DNA of 64,000 nt from Janthinobacterium sp. UMAB-56 (lineage in GTDB: Bacteria > Pseudomonadota > Gammaproteobacteria > Burkholderiales > Burkholderiaceae_D). The notes beneath the pieces were generated by a model. The model was given only the letters and a program-made list of their open reading frames with translations, searched no databases and had not been told where the DNA came from. The position numbers and the translations under genes were made by a program. Position 1 is the stretch's first letter; every line of letters starts with the position of its first letter. Where the stretch lies: positions 190,650 to 254,649 of the forward strand of contig NZ_LT607658.1 of the NCBI RefSeq assembly GCF_900095265.1. Reading direction: 5' to 3'. This document shows positions 23,755-32,183 of this stretch, piece after piece.

Positions 23755-25382
23755 TGGCCAGCCCCGTTAGAATCCTCGGGCCGAACGGCCAGCCGCTGCC
23801 GCCGCATCGTGACCGAGCATCGATGCTGTCCGGTGCCGGTGGTTCCCCATACGACGCCGCCGATATGTACGGCGACCACATGGCTGACTGGACGCCGTTC
23901 CTGGGTTCGCCCGATGGCGACCTCAATATGCACCGCGACCGGATCGTCTCGCGCGTGCGTGACATGGTGCGCAACGATGGCTGGGCATCCGGTGCCGTCA
24001 CGCGCATCCTGGACAACGCGATCGGCGCTTCTTTCCGGCCGATCTTCAAGCCGGATTACGCCGCCTTGCGCGCCCACACGGGCATCAAGGAATTCGACCA
24101 CGTGTGGGCCGATGAGTTCAGCCAGTGCCTGGGTGCCAGTTACCGAACCTGGTCGAACGATATCGGCCGCTACAGCGACACCCAGCGTGAAATGACGGTA
24201 GGCCAGCAAATGCGCCTGGGTTTTCGGCACAAAATTGTCGATGGCGATGCATTGGCCATGGTGCACTGGTTGCCAGACAGGCAGGGGCCAGGGCGTGCGC
24301 GGTATGCGACTGCCATCCAGATTCTGGACCCGGATCGTTTGTCGAATCCTCAGTTGGTATTTGATAGCAACGACATCCGGGGTGGGGTGGAAATTGACGC
24401 TTACGGCGCTGCGGTTGCTTATCACATCCGCCGTGCCCACCAGGGCGACTTCTTCGCCGGCGCCAAGTCGGTAACGTGGGAGCGCATCGAGCGGGAAACC
24501 AGCTGGGGCCGGCCGATCATCATCCATGATTTTGACCATGAGCGCGCTGGCCAGCATCGAGGCGTAGGCATCTTTGCGCCGGTGCTGCAGCGGCTGAAAA
24601 TGCTGGTCAAGTATGACAACGCCGAGCTCGATGCCTCGATCATCAATGCGATCTTTGCCGCTTACATCGAATCGCCGTATGACCCCGCTGTTGTCGAAGA
24701 AGCGATGGGTGGTGACGACCTGAAGGACTATCAGACTCAGCGCAGTGAGTTTCACGATGATCGCCGGATCAAGCTTGGCGGCGCCCGCATGCCAATTCTT
24801 TTCCCGGGCGAGAAAATCAATGCAGTATCCGCGACGCGGCCAAACGCCAATTTTCAGGCCTTTGAGTCTGCTGTGTTGCGGAACTTCGCGGCCGGGACTG
24901 GGCTGTCGGCGCAGCAGGTCAACAACGACTGGTCCGACGTGAACTACAGCTCGGCGCGTGGCGCCATGCTGGAAGCCTGGAAAACATTGTCGCGGCGTCG
25001 CAATGACTATGGGGTGGGTATGGGTCAGTCGGTTGTCAGTGTATTCGCCGAAGAAGCGATGGAAGTCGACAACTTACCCTTGCCACGGCGCGCGCCGCCT
25101 TTCCACGAACACCGCACGGCTTACTCTCGGGCCAAATGGATGGGACCAGGTCGCGGCATCATCGATCCTGTGAAAGAGCGCCAAGGCGCCATCCTGGGCA
25201 TGGATGCCGGCCTATCCACGCTCGAAGATGAAGCCGCCGAACTTAGTGGTGTGGATTGGCGCGAAACGCTGGAGCAGCGCGCGATAGAAGTCAAACGGTT
25301 TGCCGAGCTGGGGCTGCCGTTGCCGGAATGGGGTGGTGGCTACGACGCATCCGAAATGATTGATGAACCGAAGGCTAAATGA
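23754..25382 (+). CDS. portal protein, lambda GpB family
   Basis: 542 residues forming the dodecameric vertex ring for DNA entry and exit. Lambda-family signs: MHRDRIVSRVRDMVRNDGWASGAVTRILDNAIG near the N-terminus, FRHKIVDGDALAMVHW, YHIRRAHQGDF, and NNDWSDVNYSSARGAMLEAWKT, the conserved C-terminal block. It overlaps the protease start by ATGA. Confidence 0.94.
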   Translation: MASPVRILGPNGQPLPPHRDRASMLSGAGGSPYDAADMYGDHMADWTPFLGSPDGDLNMHRDRIVSRVRDMVRNDGWASGAVTRILDNAIGASFRPIFKPDYAALRAHTGIKEFDHVWADEFSQCLGASYRTWSNDIGRYSDTQREMTVGQQMRLGFRHKIVDGDALAMVHWLPDRQGPGRARYATAIQILDPDRLSNPQLVFDSNDIRGGVEIDAYGAAVAYHIRRAHQGDFFAGAKSVTWERIERETSWGRPIIIHDFDHERAGQHRGVGIFAPVLQRLKMLVKYDNAELDASIINAIFAAYIESPYDPAVVEEAMGGDDLKDYQTQRSEFHDDRRIKLGGARMPILFPGEKINAVSATRPNANFQAFESAVLRNFAAGTGLSAQQVNNDWSDVNYSSARGAMLEAWKTLSRRRNDYGVGMGQSVVSVFAEEAMEVDNLPLPRRAPPFHEHRTAYSRAKWMGPGRGIIDPVKERQGAILGMDAGLSTLEDEAAELSGVDWRETLEQRAIEVKRFAELGLPLPEWGGGYDASEMIDEPKAK

Positions 25383-26248
25383 TGAAATTTGAATTCTTGG
25401 CACAGCGCTTGTTCAACACGCCGCTGGCGATCGCGCCCGGCAAGGCCGAGGTGATCATGGCGGCGCTGGCCGACCGGCTGGGCATCAGCCAGATCGCGCG
25501 GCTGAACCCGGCGCCGCTGTTGATGGAAGACGATGACGTGGTTTATTCGTCGCCTGGCCGCAATGGCCGCGCCGGCTATGAGGTGGTTGCCGGCGTGGCC
25601 ATCATCCAGGTCTACGGCACGCTGGTGCAGAAACTCGGCTCGTTGCGTCCTTTTTCCGGCATGACCGGTTACGACGGCATCCGGCAGAATTTCCTAATGG
25701 CGCTGAGTGATCCGGACGTGAAAGCCATCATGCTCGACATCGACAGCCCAGGCGGTGAAGTGGCAGGCTGTTTCGACCTGGTGGACGCAATCTACCGTGC
25801 GCGTGGCAAGAAGCCGATCTGGTCGATCCTGAACGAGTGCGCCTACTCGGCAGCGTATGCGATCGCCAGCGCGGCCGACCGCATTACTGTGCCGCGTACT
25901 GGCGGCGTCGGCTCGATCGGCGTTATCTGGATGCACATGGACTGGTCGAAGGCCCTGACGGGTGCCGGCTTCAAGGTGACGTTCATTACCTACGGCGAGT
26001 CGAAGGCGGATGGGCATCCTGAAATCCCGCTGTCTCCGGAGGCGCTGGCGCGCTTCCAGGGCGATATCGATTTGATGGGCGAATTGTTTGTCACGACCGT
26101 CGCCCGCAACAGGAATATCTCGGCCAAGGTGGTCCGCGATACCCGGGCCGCAACCTACTTGGGGGCGGCCGGCGTCAGCCAGTCGCTTGCAGATGATGTA
26201 CTGGCCCCTGATGCAGCATTTCGGGCATTGCTGGCCGAAATTACCTAA
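25379..26248 (+). CDS. prohead protease, S49/GpC type
   Basis: 289 residues. The S49/ClpP-like core shows MLDIDSPGGEVAG (oxyanion Gly pair) and the nucleophile Ser in NECAYSAAYAIASAADRI; the general base Lys is expected further on. This length fits the protease part of lambda gpC alone; the scaffold domain is a separate next gene. It probably trims the scaffold and portal during head maturation. Confidence 0.9.
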   Translation: MMKFEFLAQRLFNTPLAIAPGKAEVIMAALADRLGISQIARLNPAPLLMEDDDVVYSSPGRNGRAGYEVVAGVAIIQVYGTLVQKLGSLRPFSGMTGYDGIRQNFLMALSDPDVKAIMLDIDSPGGEVAGCFDLVDAIYRARGKKPIWSILNECAYSAAYAIASAADRITVPRTGGVGSIGVIWMHMDWSKALTGAGFKVTFITYGESKADGHPEIPLSPEALARFQGDIDLMGELFVTTVARNRNISAKVVRDTRAATYLGAAGVSQSLADDVLAPDAAFRALLAEIT

Positions 26249-26265
26249 CTTTTTCTGGAGAATAC

Positions 26266-26856
26266 ATGAGCAGCAAAATCGCAAAAATGGTGGCATCCCT
26301 GTCGTTCGCCCACCTGTTGGGCCAGCCGGCCGGCGCCAAAGCCGACGGCGGCGAGGAAGACGACGACAAGAAGCAGCGCACCGACGAATCCGACGAAGAC
26401 TATGCCCGGCGCATGGAAGAAGAGGAGGAGGAAGAGAAGAAGAAGGAAGATGCCCGGAAAGCCGAAGAAGAAGAAAAAGAAGAAAAGAAAAAGGAAGAAG
26501 AAGCCAAAAAGGCCAAGAAAGCCGAAGAAGACGAAGACGACAAGGAAAAGGCGGCGCGCGTGAACGAGCGTGCCCGCTGTGCCTCGATCTTCAAATGCGC
26601 AGCAGCTGCCACGCGGCCCGATGTCGCCGCGCACCTGGCCTTCAATACCAGCATGCCCAGCGCTGAAGCGATCGGCATGCTGGAGACCTTCGCGATGGGT
26701 GGCGCGCCGCAGCCGTCCAGCCTGGCCAGCCGCATGGCGAGCGTCAAAACGCCAAACGTCGGCGCCGGTGCCGCAGCTGCTCCTGCAGCTGGCAGTGATG
26801 CCGCTGTTACGGCGCAGATCATCGCAGCCGGCAAGGCTCGTCGCGGCGAAAAATAG
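26266..26856 (+). CDS. capsid assembly scaffold, Nu3-like
   Basis: 196 residues. Residues 25-105 are an extreme Glu/Lys/Asp-rich coiled-coil; the C-terminal ~90 residues (ERARCASIFKCAAAATRPDVAAHLAFNTSMPSAEAIGMLE) form a defined helical domain common at the end of GpC/S49-type scaffolds. In lambda the scaffold Nu3 is nested in gene C; here it is an independent gene with its own start 18 bp downstream. Confidence 0.8.
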   Translation: MSSKIAKMVASLSFAHLLGQPAGAKADGGEEDDDKKQRTDESDEDYARRMEEEEEEEKKKEDARKAEEEEKEEKKKEEEAKKAKKAEEDEDDKEKAARVNERARCASIFKCAAAATRPDVAAHLAFNTSMPSAEAIGMLETFAMGGAPQPSSLASRMASVKTPNVGAGAAAAPAAGSDAAVTAQIIAAGKARRGEK

Positions 26857-26887
26857 TTTTCAACCCGTCACTTAAAGGAAGTTCAAC

Positions 26888-27304
26888 ATGAGTCTCCCCG
26901 TCAACCAGGTGGGTGGTAGTCCGCAGATCCCTGGCATTTATGCCGAAACCTTTATCCCGGATCAGCTGATCGCGGGTCGCCATCCGCTTGTTACGGACAC
27001 CGTGACCGTGCTGGCGGGCCAGGTGTTCCCGCGTGGCACCGTGCTGGGCCGTATTACCGCGTCGGGCAAATACGTCGTGGCGCTCGCTGCCGCTGCCGAT
27101 GGTTCCCAGAATCCGGCAGTCGTTGCTGTCGACAACGTCGACGCGACCGCCGGCGACGTGAATGCTGGTGTGTATCTCGCCGGCGAATTCAACGGTGCCG
27201 CCATGACCCTGGGTACCGGCATCACGATTGCTGCAGCGGCGGCTGCGCTGCGGCCCTTGTCGATCTATGTCAAGGGTTCGGTGTCCGCTGCCGACCCGAC
27301 CTGA
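26888..27304 (+). CDS. head decoration protein, GpD-like
   Basis: 138 residues. RHPLVTDTVTVLAGQVFPRGTVLGRIT, then DVNAGVYLAGEFN match the small lambda gpD beta-tulip fold, which cements the expanded capsid as trimers. It lies directly before the major capsid gene, separated by a terminator hairpin. Confidence 0.9.
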   Translation: MSLPVNQVGGSPQIPGIYAETFIPDQLIAGRHPLVTDTVTVLAGQVFPRGTVLGRITASGKYVVALAAAADGSQNPAVVAVDNVDATAGDVNAGVYLAGEFNGAAMTLGTGITIAAAAAALRPLSIYVKGSVSAADPT

Positions 27305-27320
27305 TCGGCAATGTCCAATG

Positions 27321-27346
27321 AAGCCCTCTGACGAGGGCTTTTTTTT
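27321..27346 (+). terminator. hairpin between decoration and major capsid genes
   Basis: AAGCCCTC-TGAC-GAGGGCTT followed by a T-run (to 27346). As an intra-operon hairpin it may set relative D/E expression or protect the 3' end of the D message. Confidence 0.8.
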
Positions 27347-27369
27347 CGTCCAAATTTCTGGAGTAAATT

Positions 27370-28434
27370 ATGTCCTTTTTGTTCAACACCAACGTCCTGA
27401 TCGGCGTGGTGCCCAACCTGAAGCGCCCGCAGAAATTTCTGCTGGATCGCTTTTTCCCGAACATCGTGATGGCCGATTCCGAGTATGTCTCGATCGACGT
27501 CGATGTCGGCCTGCGCCGCATGTCGCCGTTTGTATCGCCACTGGTGCAGGGCAAGCTGGTCGAACAGCGCCGCCTGCAGACCAACCAGTTCAAGCCAGCC
27601 TATATCAAGGACAAGCGCGCCCCTGACCTGCGCAAGCCTGTGAAGCGCATGATCGGCGAACGTATCGGCGGCGAATTGACCGGTGCCGCGCGTGAAGCAG
27701 CCAACCTCGAAGCGGAAATGTCCGACCAGGTCGACATGATCGATCGCCGCCTGGAATGGATGGCAGCCTCGGCGCTGATGAACGGCACGGTGCTGATCGT
27801 GGGCGACGGCTTCCCTGCTGTACTGGTCGACTTCGGCCGCGACCCGAGCTTGTCGATCGCGCTGACCGGCGCCGATAAATGGGATACGGCCTTCCAGGCG
27901 GTCGGCGCGAATGGCATCTACACCGCGCCGTCGGATTTCATCGAAGAAAGTGGCCACAACATCTTGAAGAAGTCTGGCGGCACTGCTACCGACCTGATTT
28001 TCACGACCACGTCGTGGAAGTACTTCAAGCTGGACAGCAATGTCAAAACGTCGCTGCATTACCCGCGTTCCGGCGAAGGCAACAACGTGAATATCGGCGC
28101 GCAGGTCCAACGGGGCGCCCAGTACAAGGGCAAATGGGGCCAGTACGATCTGTGGGTCTACAACGACTGGTACATCGATGAGAACGGCGTCGAGCGTGCC
28201 ATGGTGGATGACGGCAAGGTCATCATGAGCGGCCCCGACCTGATGGGCACGCGTGCCTTCGGCCAGATCCTGGACCCGGAAGTTAACTACGCGGCGTTGC
28301 CCTATGCGCCGAAGACCTGGGTCGAAAAGGACCCGGCCCAGCGCCTGATCATGATGCAGTCCTCGCCGATTGTTATCCCGTCCCGTGTCAACGCCTCGCT
28401 CTGCGCAACCGTAGCAACTCCGAAAGTATTCTGA
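27370..28434 (+). CDS. major capsid protein, lambda GpE family
   Basis: 354 residues, HK97-fold main shell protein. The pattern FLLDRFFPNIV, DVDVGLRRMSPFVSPLVQGK, PAYIKDKRAPDL and the C-terminal MQSSPIVIPSRVNA block are those of the GpE family. GGAGTAAATT precedes the start. The length is close to lambda gpE (341). Confidence 0.94.
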   Translation: MSFLFNTNVLIGVVPNLKRPQKFLLDRFFPNIVMADSEYVSIDVDVGLRRMSPFVSPLVQGKLVEQRRLQTNQFKPAYIKDKRAPDLRKPVKRMIGERIGGELTGAAREAANLEAEMSDQVDMIDRRLEWMAASALMNGTVLIVGDGFPAVLVDFGRDPSLSIALTGADKWDTAFQAVGANGIYTAPSDFIEESGHNILKKSGGTATDLIFTTTSWKYFKLDSNVKTSLHYPRSGEGNNVNIGAQVQRGAQYKGKWGQYDLWVYNDWYIDENGVERAMVDDGKVIMSGPDLMGTRAFGQILDPEVNYAALPYAPKTWVEKDPAQRLIMMQSSPIVIPSRVNASLCATVATPKVF

Positions 28435-28436
28435 TC

Positions 28437-28667
28437 ATGGCCGCCAAAATTGAAAAATTAGTCAAAGCGGTCGTCGCCCCAGGCCGCACCGTTAAATTCG
28501 AAGGTAGCAATGTCGGACCAGGTGGCGAAGTGTCACTGCCTGTAAGTGAAGCCGCCTGGCTGCGCAGTGGCGGCTACCTGCTCGACCCTGCGGCGACGGC
28601 GCCGACCATCGCGCCGGGCCCCGCGTTCGAGAAGGAGGGTGACGACAATCCTCCGTCGGCAGAGTGA
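28437..28667 (+). CDS. small head protein at FI position
   Basis: 76 residues: a basic N-terminus (KIEKLVKAVVAPGRTVKFEG), then VSLPVSEAAWLRSGGYLLD and an acidic Pro-rich tail. Short beta-type proteins like this sit between the major capsid and FII-like genes in many lambda-headed phages. No defined activity; overlaps the next gene by GTGA. Confidence 0.65.
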   Translation: MAAKIEKLVKAVVAPGRTVKFEGSNVGPGGEVSLPVSEAAWLRSGGYLLDPAATAPTIAPGPAFEKEGDDNPPSAE

Positions 28668-28996
28668 TCGACTGGGACCGCGTGGTGAACGGGCCGGTTA
28701 TGGCCCAGTTCGGTGAGCCAGCGCAGTTCCAGCCGGCTGCAGGCGCCCCCTTCGGCATTCATGGCACGTTCCATGAAGCCTACAAGTCCGTCGACCTGGT
28801 GGGCGGTACCGGCATTACAACGGAAATGCCCGCCCTGGGCGTCCGGTTGGCCGAGTTTGCGGTGCCGCCGCGCCAACGTGACCGGGTCGTGATCACCGCC
28901 ACCAATCTGCATGCCGGCGGCACGTATGTCGTCAAAGAAGTGCAGTTGAATGGCGTCGGTGCCGCCATCTTGCTGCTTAACTATGCGGAGCCATGA
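28664..28996 (+). CDS. head-tail connector, FII-like
   Basis: 110 residues, GTG start overlapping the preceding stop. Mostly beta (VRLAEFAVPPRQRDRVVITATNLHAGGTYVVKEVQLN), matching the size (lambda gpFII 117) and position of the FII stopper that binds gpW. Assigned mainly from place and fold pattern. Confidence 0.7.
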   Translation: MIDWDRVVNGPVMAQFGEPAQFQPAAGAPFGIHGTFHEAYKSVDLVGGTGITTEMPALGVRLAEFAVPPRQRDRVVITATNLHAGGTYVVKEVQLNGVGAAILLLNYAEP

Positions 28997-29643
28997 TGGC
29001 TGGTGAACTGATGCTTGCGCGCCGGCAGATTCGCCTGGCGGCACTGGCGGCGTTGACTGGTGAACAGTTCGCTGGCGTTACCGTTGATTCACCTGGTGAC
29101 TGGAGCACGCCGCCTGAACTATTGCCAGCCATCTTGTTGCGTGCGCCGGACGATCGCAAGGAATCGATCGGAAAGGGCGCGCCGCAGTTCACCAGTACCT
29201 GCACGATCGAGATCGAGGCACGAGTAGAAGAGCGAACCGGTAGCGCCGCGCAGGATGCGATCGAGGCGCTTTGCTTGTGCATCGAAATGGCGCTGCTGAC
29301 GAACAACGATCTGATCCGCATCATCAACCAGGTTGTGTCTGTGGAAAGCCGTACGGAGATTTCTTCGGAAGGGCGGACTCATTTTGGCGGCGCCCGCATG
29401 CTGTTCGCATTCGAAGTGCCTGAAATGTTCGATTCCTACGGCGCGCCTGGTGCGCCACCTGGTGAGCCGTTGACCGGCCTGCCTATTCCTTTGCACAGTT
29501 TTGGTTTGCACCTTGATGCGGGCGCGCCTTTCGACTCCAGGGGCAACTATCCCGATGCGCGTTTTCCTGCGGCACCTGCGCCGCGCACGGCCGGCCCTGA
29601 CGGCCGCGACGAAGGTGCGCTGAACATCGATTTACCTCAATAG
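28993..29643 (+). CDS. tail terminator / tail completion protein
   Basis: 216 residues. The first ~145 (STCTIEIEARVEERTGSAAQDAIEALCLCIEMALL, GGARMLFAFEVPEMFD) look like tail-terminator proteins (lambda gpZ/gpU, Mu gp37). The C-terminal ~70 residues are a low-complexity Pro/Gly/Ala-rich extension. It marks the seam where lambda-like head genes give way to Mu-like tail genes. Confidence 0.7.
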   Translation: MMAGELMLARRQIRLAALAALTGEQFAGVTVDSPGDWSTPPELLPAILLRAPDDRKESIGKGAPQFTSTCTIEIEARVEERTGSAAQDAIEALCLCIEMALLTNNDLIRIINQVVSVESRTEISSEGRTHFGGARMLFAFEVPEMFDSYGAPGAPPGEPLTGLPIPLHSFGLHLDAGAPFDSRGNYPDARFPAAPAPRTAGPDGRDEGALNIDLPQ

Positions 29644-29652
29644 GAGATTCCC

Positions 29653-29838
29653 ATGTATGTAACGCCAGCGCCGGGTCTGACGATTCCGGACCCTGATTTA
29701 CAGGACGTCCTGCCAGCCAATGGCCGGGAAGTGCCTGATACGCCGTACTGGCAGCGCCGCATCTTCGACCGTGATGTATCGGTCAAGGCTGCTGTCGCTG
29801 AAAAGCCGCCGCGTTCGACCGGGAGTAATAAAGAATGA
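29653..29838 (+). CDS. DUF2635 protein (Mu gp38-like)
   Basis: 61 residues. PGLTIPDPDLQDVLPANGREVPDTPYWQRRIFDRDVSV is the DUF2635 pattern, always found just before the sheath gene in Mu-type tails. Its function is not established. Overlaps the sheath start by 4 bp. Confidence 0.85.
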   Translation: MYVTPAPGLTIPDPDLQDVLPANGREVPDTPYWQRRIFDRDVSVKAAVAEKPPRSTGSNKE

Positions 29839-31316
29839 CCATCCCATTCAAAGGCGTCCCAAACAACATCCGGGTTCCGCTGTTCTATGCGGAAGTCGAC
29901 AACTCCCGCGCCAACTCGGCGCAGGCGGCGCAGCGCGCGCTGATCATCGGCCAGATCACGGCGGCGGGCACGGCGGTGCCGAACGTGCCGATTATTTCCC
30001 AGGGCGCCGCTGACGCTGCACTGGCCGGTGGCCAGGGTTCGATGCTGGCGTTGATGACGGCAGCTTATCGCCTGAACGACACCTTCGGCGAGGTGTGGTA
30101 CCTGCCGCTGCTCGATGACCCGGCTGCGGGCGCCGCGACTGGCACGCTGACCTTCAGCGCGGCTGCGACCGCGAGCGGCACGGTCTACGCGTACGTTGCC
30201 GGCGTTCGCTACGCGATGCCGGTCATGGCAACGCAGACGGTGGCACAGCTGGCAACGGCGCTGGCCGCCCTGGTCAATGCTGACGGTGCCTGTCCGGTCA
30301 AGGCGGCGGCTGCTGCAGGCGTGGTGACCTTCACCGCGGTGAACAAGGGCCCGTGCGGCAACGATATCGATCTGCAGCTGAACTACCAGGGTTCGCGTGG
30401 TGGCGAAGTGCTGCCGGCCGGCCTGACCGTGGCCATCGCACCAATGGCAGGCGGCGCCACGGCGCCATCGATGGCGGCGGCGTTTGCGAACCTGGGCGAC
30501 CAGACGTTCGACTTCATCGTTTGCCCGTACACGGACGTGATATCGCTCGACGCCATCAAAGCGCTGATGAACGATACGACCGGCCGCTGGTCATGGAACA
30601 GCCAGTTGTATGGCCACTTCTTCGGGGCCTACAAAGGCACGTTCGGCGCCCAGGTAACAATGGGTACCGCGCGCAACGACCAGCATGGAAGCGTGATGGG
30701 CGTGAACGGCTCGCCGACGCCGTCCTGGATCTGGGCGGCGGGGACGGCAGGTGCTGCGGCCGTCAGCCTGCGCAACGATCCTGCATTGCCCCTGCAGACG
30801 GTGGCGATCCAGGGCGTGCTGCCGCCGCCGCTGCAGAGCCGTTTCCAGATGACGGACCAGAACATTTTGCTGCACTCGGGCATTTCGACCTTTTCGGTAG
30901 CCGATGACGGCACGGTGTCGATCCAGAATCTGATCACGACCTATCAGAAAAACGCGTTCGGCAACCTGGACGACAGTTACCTGCAGATCGAAACGATGTT
31001 CACCCTGGCCTACGTGCTGCGCGAGCTGCGCACCATGGTGACCAGCAAATACGCCCGCGTGAAGCTGGCGGCCAACGGCACGCGCTTTGGCTCGGGCGCT
31101 GCGATTGTGACGCCAAACATCATCCGCGCCGACCTGATCGCCAAGTATCGCGAACTGGAAGACGCCGGCATCGTGCAAAACGCTGACGCGTTCAAAGCGG
31201 GCCTGGTGGTGGAGCAGAACAGCCAGAACCCGAACCGCGTCGACGTGCTGTATCCGGGCATCCTGATCAACCAGCTGCGGATCTTCGCGCTGCTCAATCA
31301 GTTCCGCCTGCAGTAA
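29835..31316 (+). CDS. contractile tail sheath protein, Mu GpL-like
   Basis: 493 residues. The N-terminus (IPFKGVPNNIRVPLFYAEVDNSRAN, RALIIGQITAAGTAVPNVP) and the C-terminal block (YLQIETMFTLAYVLRELRTMVTSKYARVKLA, GILINQLRIFALLNQFRLQ) match the Mu L family. It shows the virion is a myovirus with a contracting sheath. Confidence 0.94.
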   Translation: MTIPFKGVPNNIRVPLFYAEVDNSRANSAQAAQRALIIGQITAAGTAVPNVPIISQGAADAALAGGQGSMLALMTAAYRLNDTFGEVWYLPLLDDPAAGAATGTLTFSAAATASGTVYAYVAGVRYAMPVMATQTVAQLATALAALVNADGACPVKAAAAAGVVTFTAVNKGPCGNDIDLQLNYQGSRGGEVLPAGLTVAIAPMAGGATAPSMAAAFANLGDQTFDFIVCPYTDVISLDAIKALMNDTTGRWSWNSQLYGHFFGAYKGTFGAQVTMGTARNDQHGSVMGVNGSPTPSWIWAAGTAGAAAVSLRNDPALPLQTVAIQGVLPPPLQSRFQMTDQNILLHSGISTFSVADDGTVSIQNLITTYQKNAFGNLDDSYLQIETMFTLAYVLRELRTMVTSKYARVKLAANGTRFGSGAAIVTPNIIRADLIAKYRELEDAGIVQNADAFKAGLVVEQNSQNPNRVDVLYPGILINQLRIFALLNQFRLQ

Positions 31317-31327
31317 GACAACCCCAG

Positions 31328-31352
31328 GGCCGCTATCCAGCGGCCTTTTTTT
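31328..31352 (+). terminator. hairpin between sheath and tube genes
   Basis: GGCCGCT (31328-31334) pairs with AGCGGCC (31339-31345), then seven T. Probably a partial terminator that tunes expression within the tail operon. Confidence 0.7.
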
Positions 31353-31365
31353 ATAGGAGCCTGAA

Positions 31366-31734
31366 TTGGCAGATACCACCAACCGGTTGGCAGGCGTTGC
31401 ATACCTGACGGTCGACGGAACGAATTACATGCTCGCCGGCGATTTCGCATACAGCGTGGCGAAGGTGGCGCGCGAAACGCTGGTCGGTCAGGACCGCGTA
31501 CACGGCTACTCCGAGAAGCCGGCAGCGGGCAAGATGTCGTGCACCGTGCGCGACTCCGGCGGCCTGAGCGTCGCCAATTTCAACGCCATGACGAACGTGA
31601 CCGTCACCGTTGAATTGGCAAACGGCAAGACGATTGTCGGCCGCAATATGTGGACCGTGGAGGCCCAGGAGGTGAAAACCGCCGAAGCTACTTTTGAAGT
31701 GAAATGGGAAGGTTTCAGCGTCGAGGAGGCGTAA
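31366..31734 (+). CDS. tail tube protein, Mu GpM-like
   Basis: 122 residues. Starts with TTG at 31366, supported by TAGGAG seven bases upstream. YLTVDGTNYMLAGDFAYSVAKVARETLVGQDRVHGY and VTVELANGKTIVGRNMWTVE..EVKTAEATFEVKWEG match Mu M tube proteins, which stack as hexameric rings inside the sheath. Confidence 0.9.
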   Translation: MADTTNRLAGVAYLTVDGTNYMLAGDFAYSVAKVARETLVGQDRVHGYSEKPAAGKMSCTVRDSGGLSVANFNAMTNVTVTVELANGKTIVGRNMWTVEAQEVKTAEATFEVKWEGFSVEEA

Positions 31735-31737
31735 AAA

Positions 31738-32064
31738 ATGATTGATCAAGAAAATTTGGATGGTGTGGACGGTGCAGGCTCTGCGGCTGAAATCGTAGAC
31801 GAAAAGACGCTGCAGCTGCGTAAGCCGGTGGCGCTGGGCCACATCGAATACGCCACGCTTGACCTGCGTGAGCCGACTGCTGGCGACTTGTCGAAAGCGT
31901 CGAAGGCCGGCAGTGATGTTGACGTGGCGATCGCGCTGATTTCGATCGTGGCGAAGGTGCCGCGCGGCGCCATTGAAAAACTGTGCCAGCGCGACTTCCA
32001 GGAGGCGGCTGATTTTTTAGGCAGCTTTACTGTACTTGGCCCTCCAACTGGCGTGAAGTCGTAG
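31738..32064 (+). CDS. tail assembly chaperone, short form (Mu gp41-like)
   Basis: 108 residues. LQLRKPVALGHIEYATLDLREPTAGDLSKAS is the phage tail-assembly-chaperone pattern (GpE/gp41 type). It coats the tape measure before tube assembly. A slippery T-TTT-TTA at codon 92-94 allows a longer frameshifted product. Confidence 0.88.
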   Translation: MIDQENLDGVDGAGSAAEIVDEKTLQLRKPVALGHIEYATLDLREPTAGDLSKASKAGSDVDVAIALISIVAKVPRGAIEKLCQRDFQEAADFLGSFTVLGPPTGVKS

Positions 32065-32183
32065 CCGAGCTGACCAAGTATTACGGCTGGGGGCCGCACG
32101 ACGGGTGGTCCCTGACCTGGACCGAGCTTGACTGGTGGAGCGAGCAGGCGCAGCGAATGCTCAAAGCGGGAGAGGCTGAATAA
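31738..32183 (+). CDS. tail assembly chaperone, -1 frameshift extended form
   Basis: Join of 31738-32019 and 32019-32183, giving 148 residues. After slipping on T-TTT-TTA the -1 frame reads RQLYCTWPSNWREVVAELTK, then YYGWGPHDGWSLTWTELDWW and a Glu/Arg-rich end, stopping at 32183 exactly over the tape-measure ATG. The Trp-rich extension is the usual second domain of such chaperones, as in lambda G/GT and P2 E/E+E'. Confidence 0.85.
32013..32019 (+). promoter_or_regulatory. programmed -1 frameshift slippery site
   Basis: TTTTTTA in frame as T-TTT-TTA near the end of the chaperone gene. The -1 frame stays open to 32183, whereas the zero frame stops at 32064. Confidence 0.85.

Noticed and set aside
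26400..26834. Ser/Ala/Phe-rich antisense ORF opposite the scaffold gene
   Set aside because: Mirror of the Glu/Lys repeat codons on the plus strand.
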